Assembly (NCBI GenBank): GCA_041984235.1
Contig: JBHIYN010000005.1
Location: 62,001-126,000, forward strand
Direction: 5' to 3'
Origin: JBHIYN01 sp041984235
GTDB taxonomy: Bacteria > Pseudomonadota > Gammaproteobacteria > Ga0077536
Length of the DNA stretch: 64,000 nucleotides
Part shown: positions 26,618 through 35,221 of the stretch, one piece after another
How the letters are laid out: each line of letters begins with the position of its first letter
Numbering within the stretch: the stretch's first letter is position 1
Made by a program: the position numbers and the translations under genes
Notes under the pieces: generated by a model
Database searches by the model: none
Seen by the model: only the letters and a program-made list of their open reading frames with translations
Told to the model about the DNA's origin: nothing

Positions 26618-28379
26618 CGTGCGTCCCCCGCTCCGCCGCTTCCGACGGCGCCGTGAAGGCGTCGTCCTCGGGTTCCGGGATGGTCGCCACGTCGGCCGAA
26701 ATGCGCACCACCTCTTCCAGCGTCGTGATGTGCTTGCCGGCGTAGGCCAGGGCCACCCGGTCCAGGGTCATGAAATCCTTCTTCGCGCGTGCGCGCTCGG
26801 TGAACGCGGCGTTGTCCTCGCGCGCCAGCGCCTCGCTCAGGGAATCGTCCAGCTCGAGCAGCTCGTAGACACCGATGCGCCCCTGGTAGCCGGTGTTGTT
26901 GCAATGGTGGCAGCCGCTGCCGGCGCGGAACTCGATCGCGTCCGCGCGCGCCCCGACCTTCGCCGTCAGCCAGGCGCGTTCCTGCGGACTCGGCTGGTGC
27001 GGCGCGATGCAGCTGCGGCAGATCCGGCGCACCAGGCGTTGCGCCAGTACCGCGTGCAGCGACGAGGCGAGCAGGAAACCGGGCGCCCCCATGTCGAGCA
27101 GGCGACTGACCGAGCTGACGGCGTCGTTGGTGTGCAGGGTCGAGAGTACCAGGTGTCCGGTCATGGCCGCGCGCAGCCCGATCTCCACGGTTTCCTCGTC
27201 ACGCATCTCGCCGACCAGGATGACGTCGGGGTCGTGACGCAGGGTGGAACGCAGCACGCGCGCGAACGTCAGGCCGATCTCCGCGTGGACCTGGACCTGG
27301 TTGACGCGCGGCAGCCGGTACTCGACCGGGTCCTCCACGGTCACGATCTTGATCTCGGGCTGGTTGCGCTCGCGCAGCGCCCCGTACAGGGTGGTGGTCT
27401 TGCCGCTGCCGGTTGGTCCGGTGACGATGACCAGGCCGTGAGGCCGCCGCACCACGCCGCGGAAGCGGTTGAGGATTTGCTTCGGCATGCCCAGCGCGTC
27501 GAGCTCGCGCACGCCCTCGGTCTGATCCAGCAGGCGCATCACCACGGCTTCGCCGTAGGCGACCGGCATGGTCGAGATACGCACGTCGATGGCCCGCTCC
27601 AGCACGCGCAGCGAGAAACGGCCGTCCTGCGGCAGGCGCTTCTCGGAGATGTCCAGGCTCGCCATCAGCTTGAGGCGCTGCACGAGCGCGGTCGCGATGC
27701 GTTTCTCGTTCAGGACCTGCTCCTGCAGCACGCCGTCGACGCGCTGGCGGATGCGCAGCACGGACTCGTCGGGCTCGATGTGGATGTCCGACGCCTTGAC
27801 CTGGATCGCATCCTGGAACAGCGATTGCAGCAGCTTGACTACCGGCGCGTCGGCAACGTCGGCGGCAACCAGCGCGTCGACATCGAAGTCGCCTGCACCG
27901 AGCTCCTCGTTGAGCTCCTCGGCAAAGCCCGAGATCTTCTCGGTGTGCCGGTAGGCAGAATCAATCGCGCCGAGCAGGTCGCGCTCGCGCACCACCGCCA
28001 TCTCGAGCGGCTTGTGCAGCAGTCGCGAGAGCTCGTCGTAGGCGAAGATGTTGGTCGGATCGGCCATTCCCACCAGCACGCTGTCGCCCTGGTCCTTGAG
28101 CGCGATGGCACGGAAGCGGCGCGCGTGGATCTCGGGAATGAGCTTGATCGTGTCCGGCTCGAACTGGTAACGCACCAGGTCGACATAAGGAATTCCGAGC
28201 TGGCTGGACAGCAGTTCGAGCAGGGCGTCCTCGCCGACGTAGCCGTTCTCGATCAGTATCGTGCCGAGCTTGAGGCCCGAGGTTTTCTGCTCCGCCAGCG
28301 CCTGCTCGAGCTGCTCGGAGGAAATGACCCCGTTGTCGACCAGCAGGTCGCCGAGACGAATCTTGCGTCGCGCGACCAT
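26610..28379 (-). CDS. mshE: MSHA extension ATPase MshE, cyclic-di-GMP binding
   Basis: GspE/PilB-type hexameric ATPase of 589 residues that drives pilus extension. The N-terminal MshEN domain has two tandem motifs, one from Arg8 (RLGDLLVDNGVISSEQLEQA) and one from Lys37 (KLGTILIENGYVGEDALLEL), matching the known cyclic-di-GMP-binding pattern. Walker A GPTGSGKT is at 321-328, with downstream Asp and His boxes and a four-cysteine zinc motif (CRSC ... CHHC) near residue 460. TGATG couples it to mshN. Pilus activity is therefore probably controlled by cyclic di-GMP. Confidence 0.96.
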   Translation of the reverse strand: MVARRKIRLGDLLVDNGVISSEQLEQALAEQKTSGLKLGTILIENGYVGEDALLELLSSQLGIPYVDLVRYQFEPDTIKLIPEIHARRFRAIALKDQGDSVLVGMADPTNIFAYDELSRLLHKPLEMAVVRERDLLGAIDSAYRHTEKISGFAEELNEELGAGDFDVDALVAADVADAPVVKLLQSLFQDAIQVKASDIHIEPDESVLRIRQRVDGVLQEQVLNEKRIATALVQRLKLMASLDISEKRLPQDGRFSLRVLERAIDVRISTMPVAYGEAVVMRLLDQTEGVRELDALGMPKQILNRFRGVVRRPHGLVIVTGPTGSGKTTTLYGALRERNQPEIKIVTVEDPVEYRLPRVNQVQVHAEIGLTFARVLRSTLRHDPDVILVGEMRDEETVEIGLRAAMTGHLVLSTLHTNDAVSSVSRLLDMGAPGFLLASSLHAVLAQRLVRRICRSCIAPHQPSPQERAWLTAKVGARADAIEFRAGSGCHHCNNTGYQGRIGVYELLELDDSLSEALAREDNAAFTERARAKKDFMTLDRVALAYAGKHITTLEEVVRISADVATIPEPEDDAFTAPSEAAERGTHGG

Positions 28380-29644
28380 CAGCCCTGGCCGTCGATGCGG
28401 CCCAGTTCGCGATTGGCGTAGCGGCGCAGCGTCGCCGACAGGTCGCGGTCACCGAGCGCGCGCCGGAACGCCTCGCTTGCGGCCTCCTGCTCGGCCCGTG
28501 CAGCGAGCGAGATGCCCAGTCCCACCCACCACGCGCCACGCCCGGGTGCCGCGCCCAGGGCGCGCCGGTAGGCGGCAATGGCATTGCTATGCCGGCCCAG
28601 GCGCTGTTCGAGCGCGGCCGTGAAGGCAAGGTATTCGGCCGGGTCGTCGGCCGGTGGGGTCGCCCCGGCGAGTACGCCCAGCGCCGCCTCCGGATCGCCA
28701 CGCTCGACCAACAGGTGCGCGAGCATCAGCGCCAAACGCGGCTCGTCCGGCGTGCGCGCCAGGCCTTCGCCGAGCACGCGCTCCGCCGCCGGACGGTCGC
28801 CTGAACGGATCAGGTGCGCGGCCAGCGCCGCGCGCGCCGGCGCGAACCCGGGCTCCGCGGCGACCAGTTCCTGCAATGCCTCGCCCGCAGCCGGATCGCG
28901 GCGCATGCGGGCGAGGATCCCGGCCAACCGCCGTGCCGGTGTCGGTGTCGCGCTGCTCGGGGCCTTGCTCACGGTGCCGGCCTGTTCGACCGCCGCCGGC
29001 TCGCGCGGTGGTGTCGCGGCGACCGCGCCACCCGTGCCATGCTGTAGCTCGCGGTCAGACGGGGCAGCAGCCGCGTCTTCTTCGGCGGCTACCACGCTCA
29101 CCGTTGTACGCGCGTCCTCGGCCGTTGCCGAGACCGGCGCGGCGCGCGTAGGCAGCGACGTCGGGGACAAGGAGGACGTCGTCGGTACGCTCACTGCCGC
29201 GAGGTCGCCGTGCGCTGCGCCCGCGCCGCTCCCAGGCGAGGCCGGCGGGTCCGCTTCGGTCGCGGTCTGCGCGGCCGGTTCCGCGGCCACTTCCATGGCC
29301 GGTGCGGACACGGCCGGCGCAGGCGCCGCAAGCGGCACGCCCTCGCCAGGGCCCGCGTGGGCTTTCGCAGTCAGCGGCGCTGCGGCCGCAACGGCCGGCG
29401 CCGCGGTCGGCTCGACCCGCGCAGCCGGTGCGGACCCGCCGCTCACCATGCCCAGCGCGTACCAGGCCAGGCAGCCGCCGGCCACGCCCGCGCCCAGCGC
29501 GCCCAGCCAGCGCAGTGCCGAACGATCGCGTCGCATCTCGTTCACGCCGACGGCGTGCACACCGTCCAGCAGGTGCCCGGCATCGGGCGCACGCCCGCCG
29601 CGCCGTGCCTCGAGGTCGTTCAGCATCTCGTTGATCAGGCTCAT
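28379..29644 (-). CDS. mshN: MSHA biogenesis TPR protein MshN
   Basis: A 421-residue bitopic membrane protein. The N-terminus MSLINEMLNDLEARRGG is characteristic of MshN/GspB-like proteins; a membrane helix follows at about 46-67. A ~150-residue Ala/Pro/Thr-rich linker leads to a C-terminal TPR domain (~240-420). It probably spans the periplasm and contacts the secretin or platform. It lies between mshM and mshE with short overlaps on both sides. Confidence 0.9.
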   Translation of the reverse strand: MSLINEMLNDLEARRGGRAPDAGHLLDGVHAVGVNEMRRDRSALRWLGALGAGVAGGCLAWYALGMVSGGSAPAARVEPTAAPAVAAAAPLTAKAHAGPGEGVPLAAPAPAVSAPAMEVAAEPAAQTATEADPPASPGSGAGAAHGDLAAVSVPTTSSLSPTSLPTRAAPVSATAEDARTTVSVVAAEEDAAAAPSDRELQHGTGGAVAATPPREPAAVEQAGTVSKAPSSATPTPARRLAGILARMRRDPAAGEALQELVAAEPGFAPARAALAAHLIRSGDRPAAERVLGEGLARTPDEPRLALMLAHLLVERGDPEAALGVLAGATPPADDPAEYLAFTAALEQRLGRHSNAIAAYRRALGAAPGRGAWWVGLGISLAARAEQEAASEAFRRALGDRDLSATLRRYANRELGRIDGQG

Positions 29645-30576
29645 GGCAACACCGCCATCACGTTGTCGACGAACAACATCGCCGCGCCCGCAGCGATGCA
29701 GCCGAGCGCACCGATACTGCCGAACAGCCAGCGCCAGTACGGTCGGCGCACGGGCTCGTTGCAGCGACGGGCATCTCCGGTATCGGCCACGGCACGGGCG
29801 ACGTGGCGCGCTTCCACCGTCGCGTCACCGCTGCCATAGGCGGCCAGCAGGGCCTTGTGCATGAGGATGTTGACGAGCCGGGGAATGCCCGCGCTGCCAC
29901 GATGCAGGGCATCGAGCGCGCGGCGCGAAACCAGGGTCGGCCCGTCGTAGCCGGCAACGGCGAGCCGGTGCTGCACGTAATGCGCCATGGCGATGCGGTT
30001 CAGCGGCAGAATCTCGTAGGCGAACGTAATGCGCTGCCGCAACTGCCGGATCGAGGGTTCTTCCAGCACCTGGTCGAGCTCTGGTTGCCCGAACAGCACC
30101 ACCTGGATGAGCTTGCACCGTTCGGTCTCGAGATTGGTCAGCAGGCGCAGGGTCTCCAGCGTTTCGATCGGGATTGCCTGTGCCTCGTCGAGGCACACCA
30201 GCACCTGCCTGCCGCTGGCGTGAAAATCCAGCAGGCCTTTCTGCAGCAGGCGCATGAAGGCATGCTGACCGATGCGCTCGGGGTAGCTGATACCGAGCTC
30301 GTCGGCGACGGCCAGCAGCAGCGTGGTCGGCTTGAGATACGGGTTTGGGATATAGGCAGTCGCGAACTCATCCGACAGCCGATTGATCAGCGTTCGGCAC
30401 AGCATGGTCTTGCCGGTACCGACTTCCCCGGTGACCTTGACGAAACCCTCGCCGCTGCGCAGCGCCACCAGCAACACGTTGAGCGCATCCTGGTAACCGG
30501 CGCGGCTCATGAAGAACGCCGTGTTGGGCGTCAGCGTGAAAGGTAACTCCTGGAGTCGGAAGTGGTCGAGATACAT
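29641..30576 (-). CDS. mshM: MSHA biogenesis AAA+ ATPase MshM
   Basis: ExeA-like AAA ATPase of 311 residues: MYLDHFRLQELPFTLTPN at the N-terminus, Walker A GEVGTGKT (50-57), Walker B VLVCLDE (125-131), and a C-terminal membrane helix (~283-306). ExeA relatives help insert secretin into the peptidoglycan; here the partner would be MshL, encoded just upstream. It overlaps mshN by four bases. Confidence 0.94.
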   Translation of the reverse strand: MYLDHFRLQELPFTLTPNTAFFMSRAGYQDALNVLLVALRSGEGFVKVTGEVGTGKTMLCRTLINRLSDEFATAYIPNPYLKPTTLLLAVADELGISYPERIGQHAFMRLLQKGLLDFHASGRQVLVCLDEAQAIPIETLETLRLLTNLETERCKLIQVVLFGQPELDQVLEEPSIRQLRQRITFAYEILPLNRIAMAHYVQHRLAVAGYDGPTLVSRRALDALHRGSAGIPRLVNILMHKALLAAYGSGDATVEARHVARAVADTGDARRCNEPVRRPYWRWLFGSIGALGCIAAGAAMLFVDNVMAVLP

Positions 30577-30609
30577 CGCAGGTGCCTCCGGATCTGCGGG
30601 CGGCCGCGG

Positions 30610-32361
30610 TCAGGGCGCCGGCTTGGCGTAGCCGATCCCTGAATTGCGTTCGGCTTCCCATTGCTCGAGCTGGCCGCCCAGACGCTCGATGTTGCGTTCG
30701 CTCTGGCGGAAGGCTTCCGCCCACTGCTGGTCGCCCTCGATCACGATCGGGCGCAGCAGGATGACCAGCTCGCTCTTGGTCTCCGAAACGCGCTTGTGGC
30801 GGAACAGCGCACCAATGCCCGGCAGGTCGCCTAGCCCCGGCGTTTTTGCGTCCTGCTCCTCGTCCTGGTCCTGCATCAGGCCGCCGATGACGACGAGCTG
30901 ACCGTTTCGGGCGCGCACGATGGAATCGGACTCGCGTACCGTGCTGCGCGCCAGCGGCAGGGTCTGGTTGATGCCGGCGATGGCGATGTTCTTCTGCTGG
31001 TCGCGGACCTGGCTGACGGTCGGATGAATGTGCAGCATGACGTCGCCGGATTCGCTGATCTGGGGAGTGACGTCGAGCGCGATGCCGGAGAAGAAAGGGG
31101 TCAGCTCGATGTTGGGCGTGGTCTGCGTGGTGTTGCTGGTGATGGTCGTCGTCGAGACGTCGGTGACGAAGAACTCGTCCGTGCCGACCTTGATGATGGC
31201 CTTGTGGTTGTTCATGGTCGAGATGCGCGGGCTCGACAGCACCTGCACGTTGCCCTGGCTCTCGAGCAGCTCGATGAAGGCGCTGAAGTCACTGCCGTTG
31301 AAAGCCATCGAGAAGACGCCACCGAAAGCGGACGCGGCCACGCCGCGCAGCGAGGTCTCGCCCGGGATCTGCGAAACGTCGGCGCCGGCGATGTCGCTGA
31401 GGCCCGATTCGCCGACCAGGTTGGCGCCGCCGCCGGTATGGAAGAGCGAGAAATCGCCCGCCACGGCGGCCCAGTTGATGCCGGACTGGAAACCCTCGGC
31501 AAGCTGGACCTCCAGGATCTTGGCTTCCAGGATGACCTGCCGCTGCGCGATGAGCTGCGTCGCGCGCAGGAATGCCTCGACCTCGCGCAGCTCGGTCGGG
31601 ATGGCGCGCGCGACCACCACGCCCGACTGCGGGTTGACCACCACGCTGCGCCCCTCACCGTTACCGACGATGGCCTCCAGCGAGGACTGCAGCTCGGCCC
31701 AGAACGAGGTCTGCGGATGGATGGTGCTGATCTGGGTGCCCACCACCGTGCGCTGGCCTCGACCCACGCCACCGCCGGTATCTGCCACCTGGGTCGTGCC
31801 GGGCCCCTCCTGCAAGGTGCCCGAGCTGACGAAGGTCGCCGACGAGCCACTGCGCGAGAGATTGAGGTAATTGATCTGGTACACGCGCGCCTCGAGGCGT
31901 GCCGGCAGAACCTGGAAGCCGTACTCGGTCTGCTCGAACTCGAACCCGTAGACGTCGCGCGCGGCTTCGAGGACGGCCGGTACCGTCACGTTCTTGAGGT
32001 TCAGGGATATCTCGCCGTGGACTTCGGGATGCACGACCATGTTGTACGGCGTGCCGTCGATGAGACTGAGAAAGAACTGGTCGGCCGGAACGTCGTTGAC
32101 GGCGATATCGAAACGTTGCTCGTCGGCGATCTCGGGCACCTGGGGAATGTCCAGGCGCAAGGTCGGAATCAGGTCTCCGGCAACCTCCTCCGGCACCCGT
32201 GCGTCCTGCTCACGCGCGGCCGCACCGTCGGCGATGACCTCGTTGATCGCCTCCAGCGTGTGCGTGCGCGGCGGCGTGTTCTCGCACGCCGTGAGCAGCG
32301 CCAGCAGCAGCGCCGCGCCGCCGCGGCCAAGCACGCCGAGTCCTCGTTGTCGTTCGTTCAT
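30610..32361 (-). CDS. mshL: MSHA outer-membrane secretin MshL
   Basis: Secretin lipoprotein of 583 residues. The lipobox LLTAC places the lipidated Cys at residue 26. Periplasmic N-domains follow (DQFFLSLIDGTPYNMVVHP; VVVNPQSGVVVARAIPTEL), then the secretin domain ending with VIGGLMQDQDEEQ, TPGLGDLPGIGALF and SELVILLRPIVI. It forms the outer-membrane pore through which the pilus exits. It lies between mshK and mshM. Confidence 0.96.
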   Translation of the reverse strand: MNERQRGLGVLGRGGAALLLALLTACENTPPRTHTLEAINEVIADGAAAREQDARVPEEVAGDLIPTLRLDIPQVPEIADEQRFDIAVNDVPADQFFLSLIDGTPYNMVVHPEVHGEISLNLKNVTVPAVLEAARDVYGFEFEQTEYGFQVLPARLEARVYQINYLNLSRSGSSATFVSSGTLQEGPGTTQVADTGGGVGRGQRTVVGTQISTIHPQTSFWAELQSSLEAIVGNGEGRSVVVNPQSGVVVARAIPTELREVEAFLRATQLIAQRQVILEAKILEVQLAEGFQSGINWAAVAGDFSLFHTGGGANLVGESGLSDIAGADVSQIPGETSLRGVAASAFGGVFSMAFNGSDFSAFIELLESQGNVQVLSSPRISTMNNHKAIIKVGTDEFFVTDVSTTTITSNTTQTTPNIELTPFFSGIALDVTPQISESGDVMLHIHPTVSQVRDQQKNIAIAGINQTLPLARSTVRESDSIVRARNGQLVVIGGLMQDQDEEQDAKTPGLGDLPGIGALFRHKRVSETKSELVILLRPIVIEGDQQWAEAFRQSERNIERLGGQLEQWEAERNSGIGYAKPAP

Positions 32362-32376
32362 GGAGACTTCCTTTGC

Positions 32377-32754
32377 CTAGCTGCCTGCCACCGGCCGCCG
32401 GATGGCGCGCGGTACCAGCGCCACGCGTATGCGCTCGGAGAGGTAATCGAGGACGACCGCCTCGGGCCGGATCTCGATCACGAGCGCCTCGCCCACCCGC
32501 TCACCTTCAGCCACCAACCGGCCGTTGATCAGTGCCCAGCGCCGCTCGGCGCCAATCTTGATCGCACTGACCGAGAACTTCTGCAGCGAGCCGCGGTCGA
32601 GCCGGCGCAGCGCGCTCTGGTGCAGCGTCGGCGGGCGCGTCGGGTCGGGCAGCTCGGGCGTTTCCGCCGCCATCCCCTGCATCCCGCACAGGCCGATGAT
32701 CATCGCCGCGGCCAGACGCAGCGCCGGGCGCAAATGGCGGGCGCGCTCAGACAC
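32377..32754 (-). CDS. mshK: MSHA biogenesis protein MshK
   Basis: A 125-residue exported protein: signal peptide (~1-30, LAAAMIIGLCGMQGMA) followed by PELPDPTRPP, a motif shared with PilP/GspC-type proteins, and one small domain with LINGRLVAEGERVGE. Size and position before mshL identify MshK. It probably links the MshI-MshJ inner-membrane subcomplex to the secretin. Confidence 0.85.
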   Translation of the reverse strand: MSERARHLRPALRLAAAMIIGLCGMQGMAAETPELPDPTRPPTLHQSALRRLDRGSLQKFSVSAIKIGAERRWALINGRLVAEGERVGEALVIEIRPEAVVLDYLSERIRVALVPRAIRRPVAGS

Positions 32755-33418
32755 CGATCCACCTGCGATCGAGGCTCAGCGTATACACCACCACGGACAC
32801 GCGAGCCCGCGGGTGTTGCTCGACCTGGAGATCCACGGCATCCCAGAAGAAGCGCCACGGCAGGCCCTCCAGCGCGCGCAGGTAGGCGATGGTATCGAGG
32901 TAGCTGCCGTTGAAGGTGATGCGGAAACCGTGCCGGTAAGCGTTCGCGCCGCCGGCCGGCACGTCCTCGTCCGCCGCCTTTTTCTTCGCGGCCAGTAACG
33001 GCTGCGCGCCCAGGCCCTCGAGACGCACGAACTCGAGACCGCGGGTCTGCTCCAGCACCTGGCGCAGAACCCCGGCAATCTCGCGCGGGGCGAGCAATTC
33101 GCCGGCGCGCTCGCGGATCTCGGCTTCGAACTCGGCGATAGCGGCCTCCGTGCGCTCCAGGCCGCGCCGCAGCGGCACATCGGGATCACGCTGCGCGGCC
33201 TCTACGATGCGCAGTCCGAGCTCGTCCGCTTCGGCGATCCGGGTCTGGGTGCTGGCAATACGGCCGAGCAGCGCGCGGCGCTCGGCGCTCATGGGGTCGA
33301 AACCGAACTCCAGCCACAGCATGCCGAGCGCGAGCAGCGCGGCCGCGGTCACCAGCACGCGCTCCTTCGGCTGCAGCGCGTCCAGCCGGGCCAGCCATGC
33401 GGCGAGCCGTTCCTTCAT
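32747..33418 (-). CDS. mshJ: MSHA biogenesis protein MshJ (PilO-like)
   Basis: A 223-residue bitopic protein: short cytosolic N-terminus, membrane helix (VLVTAAALLALGMLWLEFGF), a coiled coil (~60-120) and a ferredoxin-like C-terminal domain (AYRHGFRITFNGSYLDTIAYL), the PilO layout. ATG at 33418 overlaps the mshI2 stop (ATGA); a longer open frame upstream is shadow. It overlaps mshK by eight bases. Confidence 0.87.
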   Translation of the reverse strand: MKERLAAWLARLDALQPKERVLVTAAALLALGMLWLEFGFDPMSAERRALLGRIASTQTRIAEADELGLRIVEAAQRDPDVPLRRGLERTEAAIAEFEAEIRERAGELLAPREIAGVLRQVLEQTRGLEFVRLEGLGAQPLLAAKKKAADEDVPAGGANAYRHGFRITFNGSYLDTIAYLRALEGLPWRFFWDAVDLQVEQHPRARVSVVVYTLSLDRRWIGV

Positions 33419-34029
33419 CGTTCGCTCTCCTCGGCGAGCCCGGCGGTGCGCATGGTGAAGCCGATTTCCTGCAGTCCGCCGCTGACCGCTTCGAGCTCCA
33501 GCGCCTCGAAAGCCTTGCCGCGGAACAGGCTCTCGTTGGACAGCCGGTCGACGTAGGCCGGCACCAGCTCCGCCGCCAGCGCTTTGCCCTCCAGGCCGAG
33601 GCTGCGACCACCGCGCACGACGCGCACCCGCGTCAGCCACGTGCCGTCGACGTGCTGGCGCGCGAGACCGGCAAGATAGCCCGACAAGCCATCGATGGCG
33701 CCGTAAGCCCCGTTGCGTAACCCGACTGCGATCTCGCGCGTGTGCGCAAGGGTCGCCCGGCGGCGCTCCAGGCGCTTGCGCAGCGCGGCGTCCGCCACGC
33801 GCGGCGGGTAGCTCTCGCGCAATTGGTCGACGCGCGCCTCGGCCGCGATGAGCTGTTGCTCGACAGCCGCCGCGCGCTCGCGCAGCGGCAGTAAGCGTGA
33901 ATAGGTCCAGGCGTGGACCACCGTCAGGGCAAGCGCGAACAAGCCGACGATCAGGACCACCTGCCGCGCCGGCAACACCACGCGGCGCGGTCGCAGCTCG
34001 GGCTGGTAGAGATTGACCTGTTGCATCAT
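33415..34029 (-). CDS. mshI2: MSHA biogenesis protein MshI2 (PilN-like)
   Basis: A 204-residue PilN-like bitopic protein. It starts MMQQVNLYQPELRPRR; the short motif QVNLY is the conserved PilN segment that docks onto PilM-like proteins. A membrane helix (~24-45) and a coiled coil follow. ATGA overlaps the end of mshI, its predicted docking partner. Naming follows the two-part MshI arrangement; PilN homolog is the safer description. Confidence 0.86.
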   Translation of the reverse strand: MMQQVNLYQPELRPRRVVLPARQVVLIVGLFALALTVVHAWTYSRLLPLRERAAAVEQQLIAAEARVDQLRESYPPRVADAALRKRLERRRATLAHTREIAVGLRNGAYGAIDGLSGYLAGLARQHVDGTWLTRVRVVRGGRSLGLEGKALAAELVPAYVDRLSNESLFRGKAFEALELEAVSGGLQEIGFTMRTAGLAEESER

Positions 34030-34979
34030 GCCGCAGCCTCGCGCGCTCGCAGCGCCGCCCCGATCGCGGTCAGGCAGCGCGCCTCGCTGGCGGCGTCCAG
34101 CGGTGCCGCGCTGTCGATCGTGCCGGCAAGACTCAGCATCCGTGCCGGGATCCCGAGCTGGCTGGCGAGGTAGTCGTCGATACCCGCGACCGGCTGTCCC
34201 AGCGGTGCGATCACCACGCCCTGCACCGGCGGCTGCGCAAACTGGCTCTCGTAGTAATCGAGCGAGCGCTGGATCTCGATGACGATGGCATCGAGCAGGC
34301 CCTCGATGTCGGCCGTGATCTCGGGCCCGGCGGCGAGCAGTCGCTGCCGCTGGCTGTCGAAGCGGCGTGACAGGTACAAGGTCTGTTGCCGCGTGATGGT
34401 GATGAGCCCGCTGCGATCGTCGAGATAGATGAAGGCAACGCCGCCGACGTCTTCCGGCAGCAGCGCGGTGAGATTGCGCAGCGCGAGTTCCGGGATGTCG
34501 ACCGTTGCGAGCTCGAGGTCCAGGGCCTCGATCTCGTCGATGACGCCGCGCACCGCGCTGCGGTGGGCGACGACGGCGTAGAGCATGTTGTCGCGCCCGC
34601 CTTTCAATGGCGGCACCTCGAATACGTCGACCACCGCTTCCTCGATATTGAAGTCGATCAGGTCACGCACGCGGAAGCGCACCGCCTGGCGCAGCTCCGC
34701 GTCGGGCACCGGCGGCGCCTCGATCAGGACGAGGTTGTAGGCCTCCAGCGGCAACAGGCTGGTGGTGACGACGTCGTCGACCGCATGGTCGCGTAGCAGG
34801 CGCGCCAGTGCGTCCGCGCGTCCGGCGTCGCGCGCGTCGGCGGCAACGAACTCGGCCCACTCCAGGACCGGCTGCCCGGCGCCCGGATGCGACACCGAGG
34901 CGGCCGCAACCCCGCCCGGCGCCGGACACAGGGCCAGCATCGAGCCGTTTCGCTTGCGGCGTTTGAACCAGGCCACCAC
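34026..34979 (-). CDS. mshI: MSHA biogenesis protein MshI (PilM-like)
   Basis: A 317-residue cytosolic protein with the actin-like PilM fold. Visible pieces are LRQAVRFRVRDLIDFNIEEAVVDVF, GVAFIYLDDRSGLITIT and the C-terminal ARCLTAIGAALR. It would bind the N-terminus of MshI2 and complete the PilMNO-like subcomplex. It is the first gene of the msh operon; the 242 bases upstream, up to gpsA, include an AT-rich tract that should hold the operon promoter. Confidence 0.87.
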   Translation of the reverse strand: MVAWFKRRKRNGSMLALCPAPGGVAAASVSHPGAGQPVLEWAEFVAADARDAGRADALARLLRDHAVDDVVTTSLLPLEAYNLVLIEAPPVPDAELRQAVRFRVRDLIDFNIEEAVVDVFEVPPLKGGRDNMLYAVVAHRSAVRGVIDEIEALDLELATVDIPELALRNLTALLPEDVGGVAFIYLDDRSGLITITRQQTLYLSRRFDSQRQRLLAAGPEITADIEGLLDAIVIEIQRSLDYYESQFAQPPVQGVVIAPLGQPVAGIDDYLASQLGIPARMLSLAGTIDSAAPLDAASEARCLTAIGAALRAREAAA

Positions 34980-35029
34980 GCTCCAGATGCTCCTCAGACG
35001 ATTGCCGGTACCCAGGCGGCACCTGACAG

Positions 35030-35085
35030 GAAGTATAAGAAACTTCTGAAGCTTTGGCTACTAACTATATAAAAGTCAACAATTT
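35030..35085 (-). promoter_or_regulatory. AT-rich tract, probable msh operon promoter region
   Basis: This is the most AT-rich stretch nearby and lies 50-105 bases before mshI. On the minus strand it contains TATACT (35032-35037), a good -10 candidate, but no matching -35 at 16-18 bases. It also contains TTGACT (35074-35079), which lacks a -10 at the right spacing. The region is probably regulatory; the exact promoter is not resolved. Confidence 0.35.
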
Positions 35086-35221
35086 TTTAGATTCATTCTT
35101 ACGGCCCAGGGTGACCGGCGCCGGCACCCGCAGGCCCGCCTCCCGTGCGCACCCACCATATCTAGCGCAGCGCCGTCGCCGCAGCCACCAGATAACGCGG
35201 GCCGCGCCCGCTGCGCGCCGC

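Noticed and set aside
26253..28421. A 722-codon open frame on the plus strand
   Set aside because: It is antisense to mshE and part of mshG, which are certain. The composition is the typical complement of a GC-biased gene.
31024..32913. A 629-codon open frame on the plus strand opposite mshL and mshK
   Set aside because: No family motif, antisense to a clear secretin gene; explained by GC bias.
35074..35079. TTGACT as the -35 of the msh promoter
   Set aside because: No acceptable -10 lies 16-18 bases downstream (the bases there read CAAAGC). I kept only a low-confidence regulatory region.
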